From assembly GCF_018390635.1 (NCBI RefSeq), contig NZ_JAHBGE010000044.1, positions 1 through 64,000 on the forward strand: DNA of 64,000 nucleotides, written 5' to 3'. This DNA is from Ancylobacter lacus. Its GTDB lineage: Bacteria > Pseudomonadota > Alphaproteobacteria > Rhizobiales > Xanthobacteraceae. Positions 45,484 through 55,716 of the stretch are shown piece after piece. The notes beneath the pieces were generated by a model that searched no databases, was not told the DNA's origin, and worked only from the letters and a program-made list of their open reading frames with translations. Positions within the stretch are counted from its first letter, which is position 1. Every line of letters begins with the position of its first letter. The translations under genes were made by a program, and so were the position numbers.

Positions 45484-46979
45484 GCCGGGGCTTTCATCTG
45501 CAGGCGGCGGTACAGCTCGCGGAACCGGGCATAGCCCGCCGCATAGGTGCCCGCCGTCGCCGGGTCGGGCTGGACCTGCTCGTCATAGCCGACGAAGCGG
45601 GAAATGCCATCCCACTCCGCCAGCCCGAGCCCGACCGCGGCGGTCCACGCCGCCCCCAGCGACGAGCCGGGATGGCCGGTGAGCCGCTGCACCGGCTTCT
45701 GCAGCACGTCGGCGACGATCTGCATCCAGATGCGCGAGCTGGAGCCGCCATCGGAGACGAAATAGCGCTCGCAGCGGTGGCCCATGTCGGTCAGCACCTC
45801 GACATGGTGGGCGATGGCATAGGCATAGCCTTCCAGCAGTGCCCGCCAGACATGGCCGAGATCGTGCGAGAGGGTGAGCCCGTCGATGACGCCGCGCGCC
45901 TCGGGGTCGTGGATCGGGGTCTTCTCCCCCAGCAGATAGGGCAGGAACAGCACGCCGTCCGCGCCGGCGGGGCGGGCCGCCGCCAGCCGGTCGAGGTGCT
46001 GGTGCAGGGTGAGGCCGGCCGCCTGCGCCGCCGGCAGCTCGCCGCCGGCGAAGGTGCGGGCGAACCAGTTCAGCCCGGAGCCGCCGGTCGACATGCAGCC
46101 ATTGGGCATGTAGAGGCCCGGCACGAGGTGGTAGTCGAGATAAAGCCGCGGGTCGGGCTTCACCGTGCCGGTGGCGGTGAGCACGTCGACCGAGCCGCCG
46201 AACTTCAGCAGCACGTCGCCGGCGCGGGTGACGCCGGCCCCGAGCGCCGAGGCGATGAGGTCTGCCGCGCCGCCGACCACGGGGGTGCCTTCGGCAAGCC
46301 CGGTCGCGACCGCCGCCGCCGCGGTGACATGGCCGAGAATCGCGTGCGAGAGCGTCTTGCGGGGAATCGCGGCGCGCGGGATGTGCGCCCAGCCGATCAG
46401 CTCGTCGTCGAGCGCGTGGCGGGTGATGTCGACGAAGCCGGCTTCCAGCGCCCAGTTCTGTTCCACCGCCCGCTCGCCGGTCAGGCGCCAGTTCACATAG
46501 TCGTAGGAGCCGAACACCGTGGCGATGCGGACGAAGATGTCCGGCTCGTTCGCCTCGATCCAGCGCAGCTTGGCGGTGACGAGCTGCTGGTTGATGCCGT
46601 TGCCGGCCTTGGCGATGAAGGCGGCCTCGTCGCGCTCGGCCCGCAGCGCCGCGACCTCGGCGCCGCAGCGCGCATCGCTCTGCTGGATCGAAGGGCGCAG
46701 CACCCGGCCTTCGGCATCGAGCAGCACCACCGCCGGCAACATGCCGGTGACGCCGACGCCGGCGATGTCGCGCGCGTCGATGCCGGCGGTGGCGATCAGC
46801 TCGCGGGTGATGGCGCCGACATTGTCCCACCATTGCGCCGGGTCCTCCTCCGCCCAGCCGGCATGGGCGGAGGTGAGCGTCACCGGGCGCGAGGCGACCC
46901 CCAGCACCTCGCCGGAAAGCGCGATGAGGATGCCGATGGTGGAGGTCGTGCCGATGTCGAGGCCGAGAATGCAGCTCAT
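45480..46979 (-). CDS. FGGY-family carbohydrate kinase
   Basis: A 499-residue kinase with the FGGY elements: ILGLDIGTTSTIGILI, GVGVTGMLPAVVLLDAEG, GSYDYVNWRLTG, TPVVGGAADLIASALG, GGSGLNWFARTF and the ATP-binding FVSDGGSSSRIWMQIVADVL. Members phosphorylate xylulose, ribulose, erythritol, glycerol and others; the exact substrate is not clear. It lies downstream of the BtpA-family gene in a DeoR-controlled unit and is coupled to a HAD phosphatase. Confidence 0.92.
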   Translation of the reverse strand: MSCILGLDIGTTSTIGILIALSGEVLGVASRPVTLTSAHAGWAEEDPAQWWDNVGAITRELIATAGIDARDIAGVGVTGMLPAVVLLDAEGRVLRPSIQQSDARCGAEVAALRAERDEAAFIAKAGNGINQQLVTAKLRWIEANEPDIFVRIATVFGSYDYVNWRLTGERAVEQNWALEAGFVDITRHALDDELIGWAHIPRAAIPRKTLSHAILGHVTAAAAVATGLAEGTPVVGGAADLIASALGAGVTRAGDVLLKFGGSVDVLTATGTVKPDPRLYLDYHLVPGLYMPNGCMSTGGSGLNWFARTFAGGELPAAQAAGLTLHQHLDRLAAARPAGADGVLFLPYLLGEKTPIHDPEARGVIDGLTLSHDLGHVWRALLEGYAYAIAHHVEVLTDMGHRCERYFVSDGGSSSRIWMQIVADVLQKPVQRLTGHPGSSLGAAWTAAVGLGLAEWDGISRFVGYDEQVQPDPATAGTYAAGYARFRELYRRLQMKAPA

Positions 46980-47018
46980 GTCAGCCCATCAGGTCAGGCG
47001 GAGGGGAGGGGGGCCGGC

Positions 47019-47819
47019 TCAGCGCAGCGCGTTCACCACGTCCATGAAGCGGGCGACGCGGCCGGCGTCCACCGGGTTCCAGGTGTTGCCGTCGACCTTG
47101 AAGTGGGTGCCGATCACGACGCCGCTGGCGACCGAGAAGATGTCGCGGACATTCTCGATGTTCACGCCGGTATTGGCGAAGATCGGCACGTCCTTCACCG
47201 TCTCGGCGACGCTGCGCAGGTGCGACTGGTCGGCCGGCTGGCCGGTGATCGGGCCGGAGACCAGGATCGCGTCGGCGAGCGAGGAGAACACCGCGCTCTT
47301 GGCGCGCAGCTCGATCGGGCGCTGGTCCAGCGAATGCGCGAACTCGGCGTTGATGTTGAACAGCATCTTCATGTCGTCGCGCTTGAGGTCGTGGCGCAGC
47401 CGCGCCGCCTCGGCGCAGTTCGGCTCCCACAGCCCCATGTCGGAGGCGAACAGCCCGGTGAAGATCTCGCGCACGAAGCTCGCCCCCGTCACCGCGCCGA
47501 TGGCGACCGTGGCGACCGGGTCCCACAGATAGTTCACGCCGAAGGGCACCTTCAGGCTCGGCTTCACCGCCTGCACGATGGCGCTCATGGCGGCGATGGA
47601 GGCCGGCGAGCCCTTGAAGACGTAGGGTCGGTCGTTCTCGTTGCCGAACATGATGGCGTCGACACCGCCGGCCTGCAGCTTCTCGACATCGGCGAGCACC
47701 CCCCCGATCAGCTTGTCGAGGCCGCCATCGGCGTCATAGAGCGGGGCGCCGGGCAGGGCGCCGATATGGGCCATGGCGATGACGACCTTCTTCTTGTCGC
47801 CGAAGCACTCGAAAACCAT
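47019..47819 (-). CDS. BtpA/SgcQ-family protein
   Basis: A 266-residue TIM-barrel protein. Family parts: VVIAMAHIGALPGAPLYD, VEKLQAGGVDAIMFGNENDRPY, PFGVNYLWDPVATVAIG, ILVSGPITGQPAD and VPIFANTGVNIENVRDIF. SgcQ from the E. coli sgc operon and photosystem-linked BtpA are relatives; no reaction is established. An AAGGAG site precedes the ATG. It lies in the sugar operon between the DeoR gene and the FGGY kinase. Confidence 0.88.
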   Translation of the reverse strand: MVFECFGDKKKVVIAMAHIGALPGAPLYDADGGLDKLIGGVLADVEKLQAGGVDAIMFGNENDRPYVFKGSPASIAAMSAIVQAVKPSLKVPFGVNYLWDPVATVAIGAVTGASFVREIFTGLFASDMGLWEPNCAEAARLRHDLKRDDMKMLFNINAEFAHSLDQRPIELRAKSAVFSSLADAILVSGPITGQPADQSHLRSVAETVKDVPIFANTGVNIENVRDIFSVASGVVIGTHFKVDGNTWNPVDAGRVARFMDVVNALR

Positions 47820-47862
47820 CTGGTCTACTCCTTGAAAAACGGCGGGCCCGGCGCGGGCCGCG

Positions 47863-48723
47863 TCACGCGCTGGGGGAGGTTCGCGCGATGCGCACATCCA
47901 CCCGGGCCGCCGCCAGGGCGGTGGCGATGCGGGCGGGCGGTTCGGCATCGGTGATGAGCATGTTGATGTCGGCGAGGGCGCCCACCTGCACCAGCGACAT
48001 GCGCTGGAACTTGGCGCTGTCGCACAGCAGGACCTTCACCCCGGCGCGGCGGAGATAGACCCGCTTGAGGTCGGCATCCTCGAAGGAATAATCGTAGAAG
48101 CCCTCCGCCGTGAGGCCGGAGGCGCCGATCACCGCGACGTCGAACCACAGCTTTTCGAACTGGGCGATGGCGGTCGGCCCCCAGACCGACATCTCGTCGG
48201 CGCGCACCCGGCCGCCCGCGACATAGACCTCCGGCAGCCCGCCATCGAGCAGCGAGGCGACCCGCAGGCTGTTGGTGAAGACCTTGATGTGCGGGGTCTC
48301 GCGCAGGTGGCCGGCGGTGAGATAGGTGGTGGTGCCGACATCCACCGCGACGGTGCGGTGGCCGGCGATCACGCTGGCGGCGAGCGCGGCGATGGCGCCC
48401 TTGCCGTCGGCGCCCCGGCGCAGGCGGGCCTCGAAGCTCGGCTCGTCGCTGTCCATCACCACCGGGGGCGGCGCCTCGGGGGCGACCGCGCCGCCGTGCA
48501 CGCGCACCAGCCGCCCCTCCCGCTCCAGCTCGACCAGGTCGCGGCGGATCGTCATGTCGGAGACGCCGAGCTCGCTGGCGATGGCCGCGACCGAGACCGC
48601 GCCGGTGGCGGCGAGCTGGTCGAGGATGCGGGCGTGACGGGTGGGCAGCAGGATGCGCTGGCGATCCTCGGCGCGGCCGGCGTCCAGCGTCTCGGGCGTC
48701 TGGGGGTCGAGGTCGTCGGGCAT
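47863..48723 (-). CDS. DeoR-family transcriptional repressor
   Basis: A 286-residue repressor. The HTH is near residues 30-80 (HARILDQLAATGAVSVAAIASELGVSDMTIRRDLVELEREG), followed by the DeoR effector domain with VDVGTTTYLTAGHLRE, VFTNSLRVASLL, YVAGGRVRADEMSVWGPTA and LLCDSAKFQR. It heads the leftward sugar unit and is divergent from the SDR and ABC genes, so it probably controls both. The start at 48723 gives 25 residues before the HTH. Confidence 0.92.
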   Translation of the reverse strand: MPDDLDPQTPETLDAGRAEDRQRILLPTRHARILDQLAATGAVSVAAIASELGVSDMTIRRDLVELEREGRLVRVHGGAVAPEAPPPVVMDSDEPSFEARLRRGADGKGAIAALAASVIAGHRTVAVDVGTTTYLTAGHLRETPHIKVFTNSLRVASLLDGGLPEVYVAGGRVRADEMSVWGPTAIAQFEKLWFDVAVIGASGLTAEGFYDYSFEDADLKRVYLRRAGVKVLLCDSAKFQRMSLVQVGALADINMLITDAEPPARIATALAAARVDVRIARTSPSA

Positions 48724-48808
48724 GGCGGGGTCCGCGGGTCGAGGCGTCGGGCAGGCGTGGCCAGGGCGGCCGAAGCGTCTCGTCTTCCTACCGCAGATGC
48801 GGACAAAA

Positions 48809-48870
48809 TCAAACACGAGAATCTTCTTGATGTGAATTTATGTTCATATAAGGTGCCGCTCAAACACGAG
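48809..48870. promoter_or_regulatory. paired direct repeat TCAAACACGAG, candidate DeoR operator
   Basis: TCAAACACGAG occurs twice, at 48809-48819 and 48860-48870, 51 bases apart, on either side of an AT-rich stretch with a TGAA-N6-TTCA dyad (48832-48845) and TATAAG (48846-48851). The second copy overlaps the region just before the SDR ribosome site. Paired sites flanking the promoter are a common DeoR repression layout. Confidence 0.5.
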
Positions 48871-48881
48871 GAGAGCTGCCT

Positions 48882-49682
48882 ATGAGCCCGTCGCCGGTCG
48901 TCGCCCCTGTCTTTCCCGAGCTGGCCGGGCGGCTGGCGCTGGTCACGGGCGGCGCGGTGGGCATCGGCCGCGCCATCTCGGCCGCGCTGGCGCGGCAGGG
49001 CGTGCGGGTCGCGATCGGCGACATCGACCTTGCCGCCGCCGAGCGGACCGCCGCCGACATCGGCGGCGGCGCCATTGCGGTGAGGATCGACGTGCGCGAA
49101 CGCGCGGCGGTCGAGGCCGGTTTCGCCGAGGTGGTGGCGCGGCTCGGCGGCTGCGATCTCCTCATCGCCAATGCCGGCGTCTCCACCATGAAGCCGGCGC
49201 TGGAGATCACCGACGCGGAGTGGGAGTTCAACTTCGCGGTGAACACCCGCGGGGTGTTCCTCACCAACCAGATCGCGGCGCGCCATTTCGTCGACACCGG
49301 CAAGGGCTGCATCGTCAACACCGCCTCGCTGGCGGCCAAGGTGGGCGCGCCGCTGCTGGCGCATTATTCCGCCTCCAAATTCGCCGTGCTCGGCTGGACC
49401 CAGGCGCTGGCGCGCGAGCTGGCGGGCAAGGGCATCCGCGTCAATGCGGTGTGCCCCGGCTTCGTCGCCACCAGCATGCAGTCGCGCGAGGTGGAGTGGG
49501 AGGCTGGCCTGCGCGGCGTCACGCCCGAGCAGGTCATCGCCGACTACATCGCCCAGACCCCGCTCGGCCGGCTGGAGCAGCCGGAGGATGTCGCCGACGT
49601 CGTGGTGTTCCTGTGCTCGGACCAGGCGCGCTTCATGACCGGCCAGGGCATCAACGTCACCGGCGGCGTCTACATGACCTGA
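48882..49682 (+). CDS. short-chain dehydrogenase/reductase
   Basis: A 266-residue SDR. The nucleotide-binding TGGAVGIG, NAGVS, the catalytic Ser (NTASLA) and YSASK, and the C-terminal CPGFVATSM are present. The acidic residue after the second strand (GDIDLA) suggests NAD+ preference. As the first gene after the divergent DeoR region it may oxidise a sugar alcohol to the keto sugar taken up by the ABC system. AGGAGA precedes the ATG. Confidence 0.92.
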   Translation: MSPSPVVAPVFPELAGRLALVTGGAVGIGRAISAALARQGVRVAIGDIDLAAAERTAADIGGGAIAVRIDVRERAAVEAGFAEVVARLGGCDLLIANAGVSTMKPALEITDAEWEFNFAVNTRGVFLTNQIAARHFVDTGKGCIVNTASLAAKVGAPLLAHYSASKFAVLGWTQALARELAGKGIRVNAVCPGFVATSMQSREVEWEAGLRGVTPEQVIADYIAQTPLGRLEQPEDVADVVVFLCSDQARFMTGQGINVTGGVYMT

Positions 49683-49752
49683 GGCCCGTGCGCCGGTGTG
49701 CCGCCGGTGTGCGTTTGTGCTGTTGATTCGCGCGTGACGTTCAGATGACCTG

Positions 49753-49781
49753 TTGATCTGTTCGAAATTGTGCTTTTAGAT
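49753..49781 (+). promoter_or_regulatory. sigma-70-like promoter before the sugar ABC operon
   Basis: TTGATC (49753-49758) and TTAGAT (49776-49781) are 17 bases apart, about 88 bases before the ATPase ATG. The SDR gene may also be transcribed through into this operon. Confidence 0.4.
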
Positions 49782-49868
49782 GTGCCGCCGCAGCCGGGGT
49801 CGAGACCGGCGGGCGGCAACGCCCGGGCCGGGGAGATCCACCCCGCCGGTGCGGCCAGAGGACCGCCG

Positions 49869-51005
<1,137 letters not shown>

Positions 51006-51022
51006 GCGGGGAGGAAGCGGAC

Positions 51023-51820
51023 ATGCGGCGCGTCGCTCTCCATCTCGGCCTGCTCCTGGTCTGCGCGGTCATTCTGGTGCCGCTGCTCTGGGTGGTGCGC
51101 ACCAGCTTCCTGCCGGAATCGATGTCCTATTCCGCCGAGCTGATGCCGGCGGCGACGCTCGACAACTACGTCGCCCTCTTCACCTCCACCCGCTACGGCC
51201 CGTCCTATCTCAACAGCCTGATCGTGGCGGTCGGCTCGGTGGTGGTGGCGCTGCCCTTCGCCTGCATGACCGGCTACGCCTTCGCCCGCTTCAGGACCAG
51301 CGGCAAGGCCGGGCGGTTCGCGGTGCTGGCGATCCAGATGCTGCCGCCGGTGGCCATCGTGCTGCCGACCTTCACGCTGTTCCGCATGTTCGGCCTCACC
51401 AACTCGCTGACGGGGCTGATCATCGTCTATGCCGCGGTGAACCTGCCCTTCCTCATCTGGATCCTGATGGGGTTCTTCGAGGGGATACCGGTCGATCTCG
51501 AATGGGCGGCGATGACCGATGGCGCCACCGCCTGGGGCGCGTTCTGGCGGATCGTGCTGCCGGTGTCGCTGCCGGGCATCGCGGCGGCGGGCGTGCTGGG
51601 CTTCATCCTCACCTGGAACGAATTCCTGTTCGCCCTGGTGCTGAGCGGGCCGCAGACCGCGACCGTGCCGGTGGCGCTCGCCGCGCTGCAGACCTCCAAC
51701 GGGGTGCAGATCGCCAAGGTCTCGGCCGGCGTGGTGCTCGCCGTGCTGCCGCTGGTGATCGCCTCCCGCTTCATCCAGCGCTTCATCGTCCAGGGGCTCA
51801 CCTTCGGCAGCGTGAAGTGA
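51023..51820 (+). CDS. sugar ABC transporter permease (MalG-like)
   Basis: A 265-residue inner-membrane protein with six hydrophobic helices. The EAA loop is LEWAAMTDGATAWGAFWRIVLPVSLPG near residue 155; the end FIQRFIVQGLTFGSVK is typical of the MalG/UgpE type. GGAGG precedes the ATG, 17 bases after the ATPase gene. Confidence 0.93.
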   Translation: MRRVALHLGLLLVCAVILVPLLWVVRTSFLPESMSYSAELMPAATLDNYVALFTSTRYGPSYLNSLIVAVGSVVVALPFACMTGYAFARFRTSGKAGRFAVLAIQMLPPVAIVLPTFTLFRMFGLTNSLTGLIIVYAAVNLPFLIWILMGFFEGIPVDLEWAAMTDGATAWGAFWRIVLPVSLPGIAAAGVLGFILTWNEFLFALVLSGPQTATVPVALAALQTSNGVQIAKVSAGVVLAVLPLVIASRFIQRFIVQGLTFGSVK

Positions 51821-51896
51821 CGTGACGACCGCGCGGCCACCGGCCGGCGCCAACAAGGCGGACGAAGGTCCGATCCAGACGGAACAGGAGAACGAC

Positions 51897-53177
51897 ATGC
51901 AGTTGAAGCGCAGTCTCATCTCGACCCTGCTCGGCGCGACGATGCTCGCCGCCGCCGGCCCCGCCTTTGCCGAACCCGTCACCCTGCGCGCCCTGATGGA
52001 GGACGTGCCGGAGACCCAGATCATCGAGAAGCTGCTGCCGGAATTCGAGAAGGAGACCGGCATCAAGGTCGAGTTCGAGAAGATCGGCTATGGCGACATG
52101 CACGACAAGCTGGTCGCCCAGCTCGTCTCGCCGGAGAGTTACTACAACGTGCTGGAGGTCGATTTCCTCTGGGCCGGCGAATTCCCCGCCGCGGGCTGGC
52201 TGGAAAACCTGAAGCCCTATGTCGAGAAGTCCGGCTTCGACCTGAAGCCGATCATCCCCTCGATGCTCGACCTGCTCGGCGCCACGCCGGACGCCCTGCC
52301 GATCCTGCCCATGTACAACTACTCCATGGGCCTGATCTACCGCACCGACCTCATCGGCGACGCCAAGGTGAAGGCGGACTACAAGGCCAGGACCGGCAAG
52401 GACCTCGCCGTGCCGGCGACGCTGGCGGACTATGTCGCGCTGTCGAAGTACTTCAAGGCCGCCGGCGGCGACGTGGTGGGCGCGGCGATGCAGGGCCAGC
52501 GCGGCGATCCGAACTCCATGGAGTTCTCGAACTACCTGTTCTCCGCCGGCGGCGCCTATCTCGACTCCGGCCGCAAGGTGGTGCTGAACAGCCCGGAAGG
52601 CCTCGCTGCGCTGAAGCTCTACGCCGACAACGTGCAGAACGGCGCCCAGCAGGGCGCGCTCTCGGCCACGCTCGACGACACGATGCGGCTGATGTGCGCG
52701 GGCAAGGCGTTCAGCATGGTCACCTACTGGTGGATGCTGCCGCAGCTCGACGATGCCGCCAAGTGCCCGGCGGTGGCCGGCAAGCTGGCGCTCAGCGTCA
52801 TGCCGGGCGGCCATGGCGAGAGCGGCGGCTGGGGCTGGGGCATTCCCAAGAACACCTCGGATGAATCCAAGGCCGCGGCCTGGAAGTTCATCGAATGGGT
52901 GCAGAGCCAGAAGATCTCGGTCGCCCGCGCGCTGGAAGGCCACGCCCCGGTGCGCTCCGACGTCTACACCGACCCGGCGGTGCTGAAGAAGTATCCCTTC
53001 TACAAGACCGGCCTCGAGGTGGTCGCCTCGGGCAAGTCGTTCCCGATCTTCGCCTATTCCGCCCAGTACGAGGATGTGCTCGGCGCCCAGCTCTCGCTGG
53101 CCGCGGGCGGGCAGGCGAAGCCCGAAGATGCGCTGAAGGCCGCTGCGGACGGCCTGACCCAGCTCCTCAACAAGTGA
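51897..53177 (+). CDS. sugar ABC transporter binding protein
   Basis: A 426-residue periplasmic receptor with signal peptide MQLKRSLISTLLGATMLAAA and cleavage near AFAE. The mature protein is of the family-1 (MalE/UgpB) type: PEFEKETGIKVEFEKIGYGD, VLEVDFLWAGEFPAAGWL, MYNYSMGLIYRTDL, VTYWWMLPQL. CAGKAF carries one Cys. An AGGAGAA site precedes the ATG at 51897. It lies between the two permease genes, which is not the usual order. Confidence 0.93.
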   Translation: MQLKRSLISTLLGATMLAAAGPAFAEPVTLRALMEDVPETQIIEKLLPEFEKETGIKVEFEKIGYGDMHDKLVAQLVSPESYYNVLEVDFLWAGEFPAAGWLENLKPYVEKSGFDLKPIIPSMLDLLGATPDALPILPMYNYSMGLIYRTDLIGDAKVKADYKARTGKDLAVPATLADYVALSKYFKAAGGDVVGAAMQGQRGDPNSMEFSNYLFSAGGAYLDSGRKVVLNSPEGLAALKLYADNVQNGAQQGALSATLDDTMRLMCAGKAFSMVTYWWMLPQLDDAAKCPAVAGKLALSVMPGGHGESGGWGWGIPKNTSDESKAAAWKFIEWVQSQKISVARALEGHAPVRSDVYTDPAVLKKYPFYKTGLEVVASGKSFPIFAYSAQYEDVLGAQLSLAAGGQAKPEDALKAAADGLTQLLNK

Positions 53178-53281
53178 GGACCGTCGGCGGCTAACGCCTT
53201 CAGCCATATGGTGCGCCGGTCCCGCCCCCCGGGGCCGGCGCATCTTCCACCTTCGCGGCCATTGACCTGGGACGAACGAGC

Positions 53282-54163
53282 ATGCGCCTTCCGGCATTCG
53301 CGGATCGGGAGTGGCGGACCGGCTGGGCCTTCGCGGCGCCGGGGCTGCTGACGCTCGCCCTCGTCATGGGCTTTCCGCTGGTCTATGCCGCGCTGATCTC
53401 GGTCTCGTCGCTGACGCTGCTCAAGCCGATGCTGCAGCCCTTCGTCGGCGCGAAGAACTTCGTCGCGGTGATGAGCGACCCGCTGTTCTGGGGCGCGCTG
53501 TGGCTCACCGTGAAATACTCGCTCGTCACCGTGCTCGGCGAGTTCGTCATCGGCCTCGCCATCGCGCTGATGCTGAACCGCACCGTGACGATGAAGCCGG
53601 TCTATTTCGCCGTGCTCACCATTCCCATGGCGATGTCGCCGGTCAGCGTGGCGCTGATCTGGCGCATGCTGCTGCAGCCCAATCTCGGCATCGCCAACCA
53701 GGTGATGGAGAGCCTCGGCCTGCCGCGGGTGGACTGGCTCGGCAATGCCGATCTCGCGCTGTGGACCATGGCGGCGATCGACATCTGGCAGCAGACCTCC
53801 TTCGTCGTGCTGATCCTCGCCGCCGGCCTCGCCGCGCTGCCGCGCGACCCCTACGAGGCGGCCGAGGTGGACGGGGCGACCGCGCTCCAGCAGTTCTGGT
53901 ACATCACCCTGCCGATGCTGCGGCCGGTGGCGGCGATCGCGGTCATCATCCAGCTCATCAACGAGTTCCGCACCTACGACCTGCCCTACATCCTCACCAA
54001 GGGCGGGCCGGGCACCTCGACCGAGGTGCTGAGCTTCTTCGCCTATCGCCGCGCCTTTCTCGGCCTGTCGCTGAACGAGGGGGCGGCGGCCTCCTTCGTG
54101 CTGCTGCTCATCGTGCTGGGGCTCACCGTGCTGTTCTTCTGGAGCCTCGAACGAAAGCGCTGA
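53282..54163 (+). CDS. sugar ABC transporter permease (MalF-like)
   Basis: A 293-residue inner-membrane protein with six hydrophobic helices and the EAA loop YEAAEVDGATALQQFWYITLPMLRP near residue 200. The helices start LTLALVMGFPLVYAALISVS. It lies 104 bases after the binding-protein gene and ends the operon, converging with the uxaA gene. Confidence 0.93.
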   Translation: MRLPAFADREWRTGWAFAAPGLLTLALVMGFPLVYAALISVSSLTLLKPMLQPFVGAKNFVAVMSDPLFWGALWLTVKYSLVTVLGEFVIGLAIALMLNRTVTMKPVYFAVLTIPMAMSPVSVALIWRMLLQPNLGIANQVMESLGLPRVDWLGNADLALWTMAAIDIWQQTSFVVLILAAGLAALPRDPYEAAEVDGATALQQFWYITLPMLRPVAAIAVIIQLINEFRTYDLPYILTKGGPGTSTEVLSFFAYRRAFLGLSLNEGAAASFVLLLIVLGLTVLFFWSLERKR

Positions 54164-54188
54164 GGCCGGCGCCCGGGCCGGCCGGCCC

Positions 54189-55712
54189 TCACATCACCGC
54201 GCCGAGCTGCCAGGGCACGAACTCGTTGCGGCCATAGCCGAGCAGCTCGGATTTCGAGCGCCGGCCGGAGGCGATGTCGAGCACCAGCTCGAAGATCTCG
54301 CGGCCCTTGGCCTCGATCGACACGCCGTCGAGGATGTCGCCGCAATTGATGTCCATGTCCTCCTCCATCCGGCGGAAGAGGTCGGAATTGGTGGCGAGCT
54401 TCACCGAGGGGGTCGGCTTGCAGCCATAGGCCGAGCCACGCCCGGTGGTGAAGCACAGCATGTTGGCCCCGCCCGCCACCTGCCCGGTCGCCGCGACCGG
54501 GTCGTAGCCGGGCGTGTCCATGTAGACGAAGCCCTTGCGGTCGATCCGCTCGGCGTAGCGATAGACCCCGCGCAGGGTCGAGGTGCCGCCCTTGGCCACC
54601 GCGCCGAGCGATTTTTCGAGGATGGTCGTCAGCCCGCCGGCCTTGTTGCCGGGGGAGGGGTTGTTGTTCAGCTCGCCGCCGGTGCGGGCGGCGTAGTCGG
54701 TCCACCAGTCGATCAGCTCGACGATGCGCCGGCCCACCGCCTCGCTTTCGGCGCGGCGGGTGAGCAGGTGCTCGGCGCCGAAGATCTCCGGCGTTTCGGA
54801 GAGGATGGCGGTGCCGCCATGGCGCACCAGCAGGTCCACCGCGGCGCCGAGCGCCGGGTTGGCGGTAAGGCCGGAATAGCCGTCGGAGCCGCCGCACTGC
54901 AGCGCCAGCGTCAGCTCCGACACCGGCACGCTCTCGCGCGTCGCGGCGTTGGCGTGGGCGAGCATCTCGGTGATCTTGGCAACGCCGGCTTCGATCGACT
55001 TGCGGGTGCCCCCGCTCTCCTGGATGGTCAGCGACTGGAAGCTGGCCCCCGGGACGATGCCGTATTCCTTCATCATCCGCGGAATCTGGAACACCTCGCA
55101 GCCCAGCCCCACCACCAGCACCGAGGCGAAGTTGGGGTGGCTGGCATAGCCCCACTGGGTGCGGGCGAGGATGTCGTATTCCTCGCCCTTGGAGGCCATG
55201 CCGCAGCCGGTGCCGTGGGTGAAGGCCACCACGCCGTCGATGTTGGGGTAGTCGTCCAGCACGCCCGAGCGCGTCACCGCGTCGGCGATGAACTCGGCGA
55301 CGGTGGCCGAGCAGTTCACCGAGGACAGGATGCCGATATAGTTGCGGGTGCCCACCCGCCCGTCGGCGCGGCGGAAGCCCTGGAAGGTCGCGGGCGCCTC
55401 GCCCGGCAGCAGGCCGCTGTCGGGCCGGGCTTCGGTGGCGAAGGCGTAGTCGCGCTCGAACGCCTGCAGCACGACATTGTGCTCGTGCACCCAGTCCCCC
55501 GGCGCGATGGCGCTGCCGGCGAAGCCGATGACCTGGCCGAACTTGCGGATCGCCTCGCCGGCGGCGATGGGCCGCGCGGCCACCTTGTGGCCCTTCGGGA
55601 TGTGCCGGGCGGCGGTGATGCCCTCGGGCAGCGCGCTGCCGGCGGCGACGCTGTCGACCGCGATGATGACGTTGTCGGCCTCGTGGAGACGCAGGGTGCG
55701 TGGAACGGCCAT
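54189..55712 (-). CDS. uxaA: altronate dehydratase, full-length UxaA
   Basis: A 507-residue enzyme combining the SAF domain (residues 10-90: DNVIIAVDSVAAGSALPEGI, HIPKGHKVAARPIAAGEAI) with the large UxaA/altronate hydrolase domain. The latter shows GFRRADGRVGTRNYIGILSSVNC, AFTHGTGCGMA, LQCGGSDGYSGLTANPALG, NNPSPGNKAGGLTTILEKSLGA and the Cys-bearing CGD-type ends. It dehydrates D-altronate to 2-keto-3-deoxygluconate; related members use galactarate or other aldonates. It starts 4 bases after the dehydrogenase gene, so it is coupled. Confidence 0.92.
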   Translation of the reverse strand: MAVPRTLRLHEADNVIIAVDSVAAGSALPEGITAARHIPKGHKVAARPIAAGEAIRKFGQVIGFAGSAIAPGDWVHEHNVVLQAFERDYAFATEARPDSGLLPGEAPATFQGFRRADGRVGTRNYIGILSSVNCSATVAEFIADAVTRSGVLDDYPNIDGVVAFTHGTGCGMASKGEEYDILARTQWGYASHPNFASVLVVGLGCEVFQIPRMMKEYGIVPGASFQSLTIQESGGTRKSIEAGVAKITEMLAHANAATRESVPVSELTLALQCGGSDGYSGLTANPALGAAVDLLVRHGGTAILSETPEIFGAEHLLTRRAESEAVGRRIVELIDWWTDYAARTGGELNNNPSPGNKAGGLTTILEKSLGAVAKGGTSTLRGVYRYAERIDRKGFVYMDTPGYDPVAATGQVAGGANMLCFTTGRGSAYGCKPTPSVKLATNSDLFRRMEEDMDINCGDILDGVSIEAKGREIFELVLDIASGRRSKSELLGYGRNEFVPWQLGAVM

Positions 55713-55716
55713 CGGC

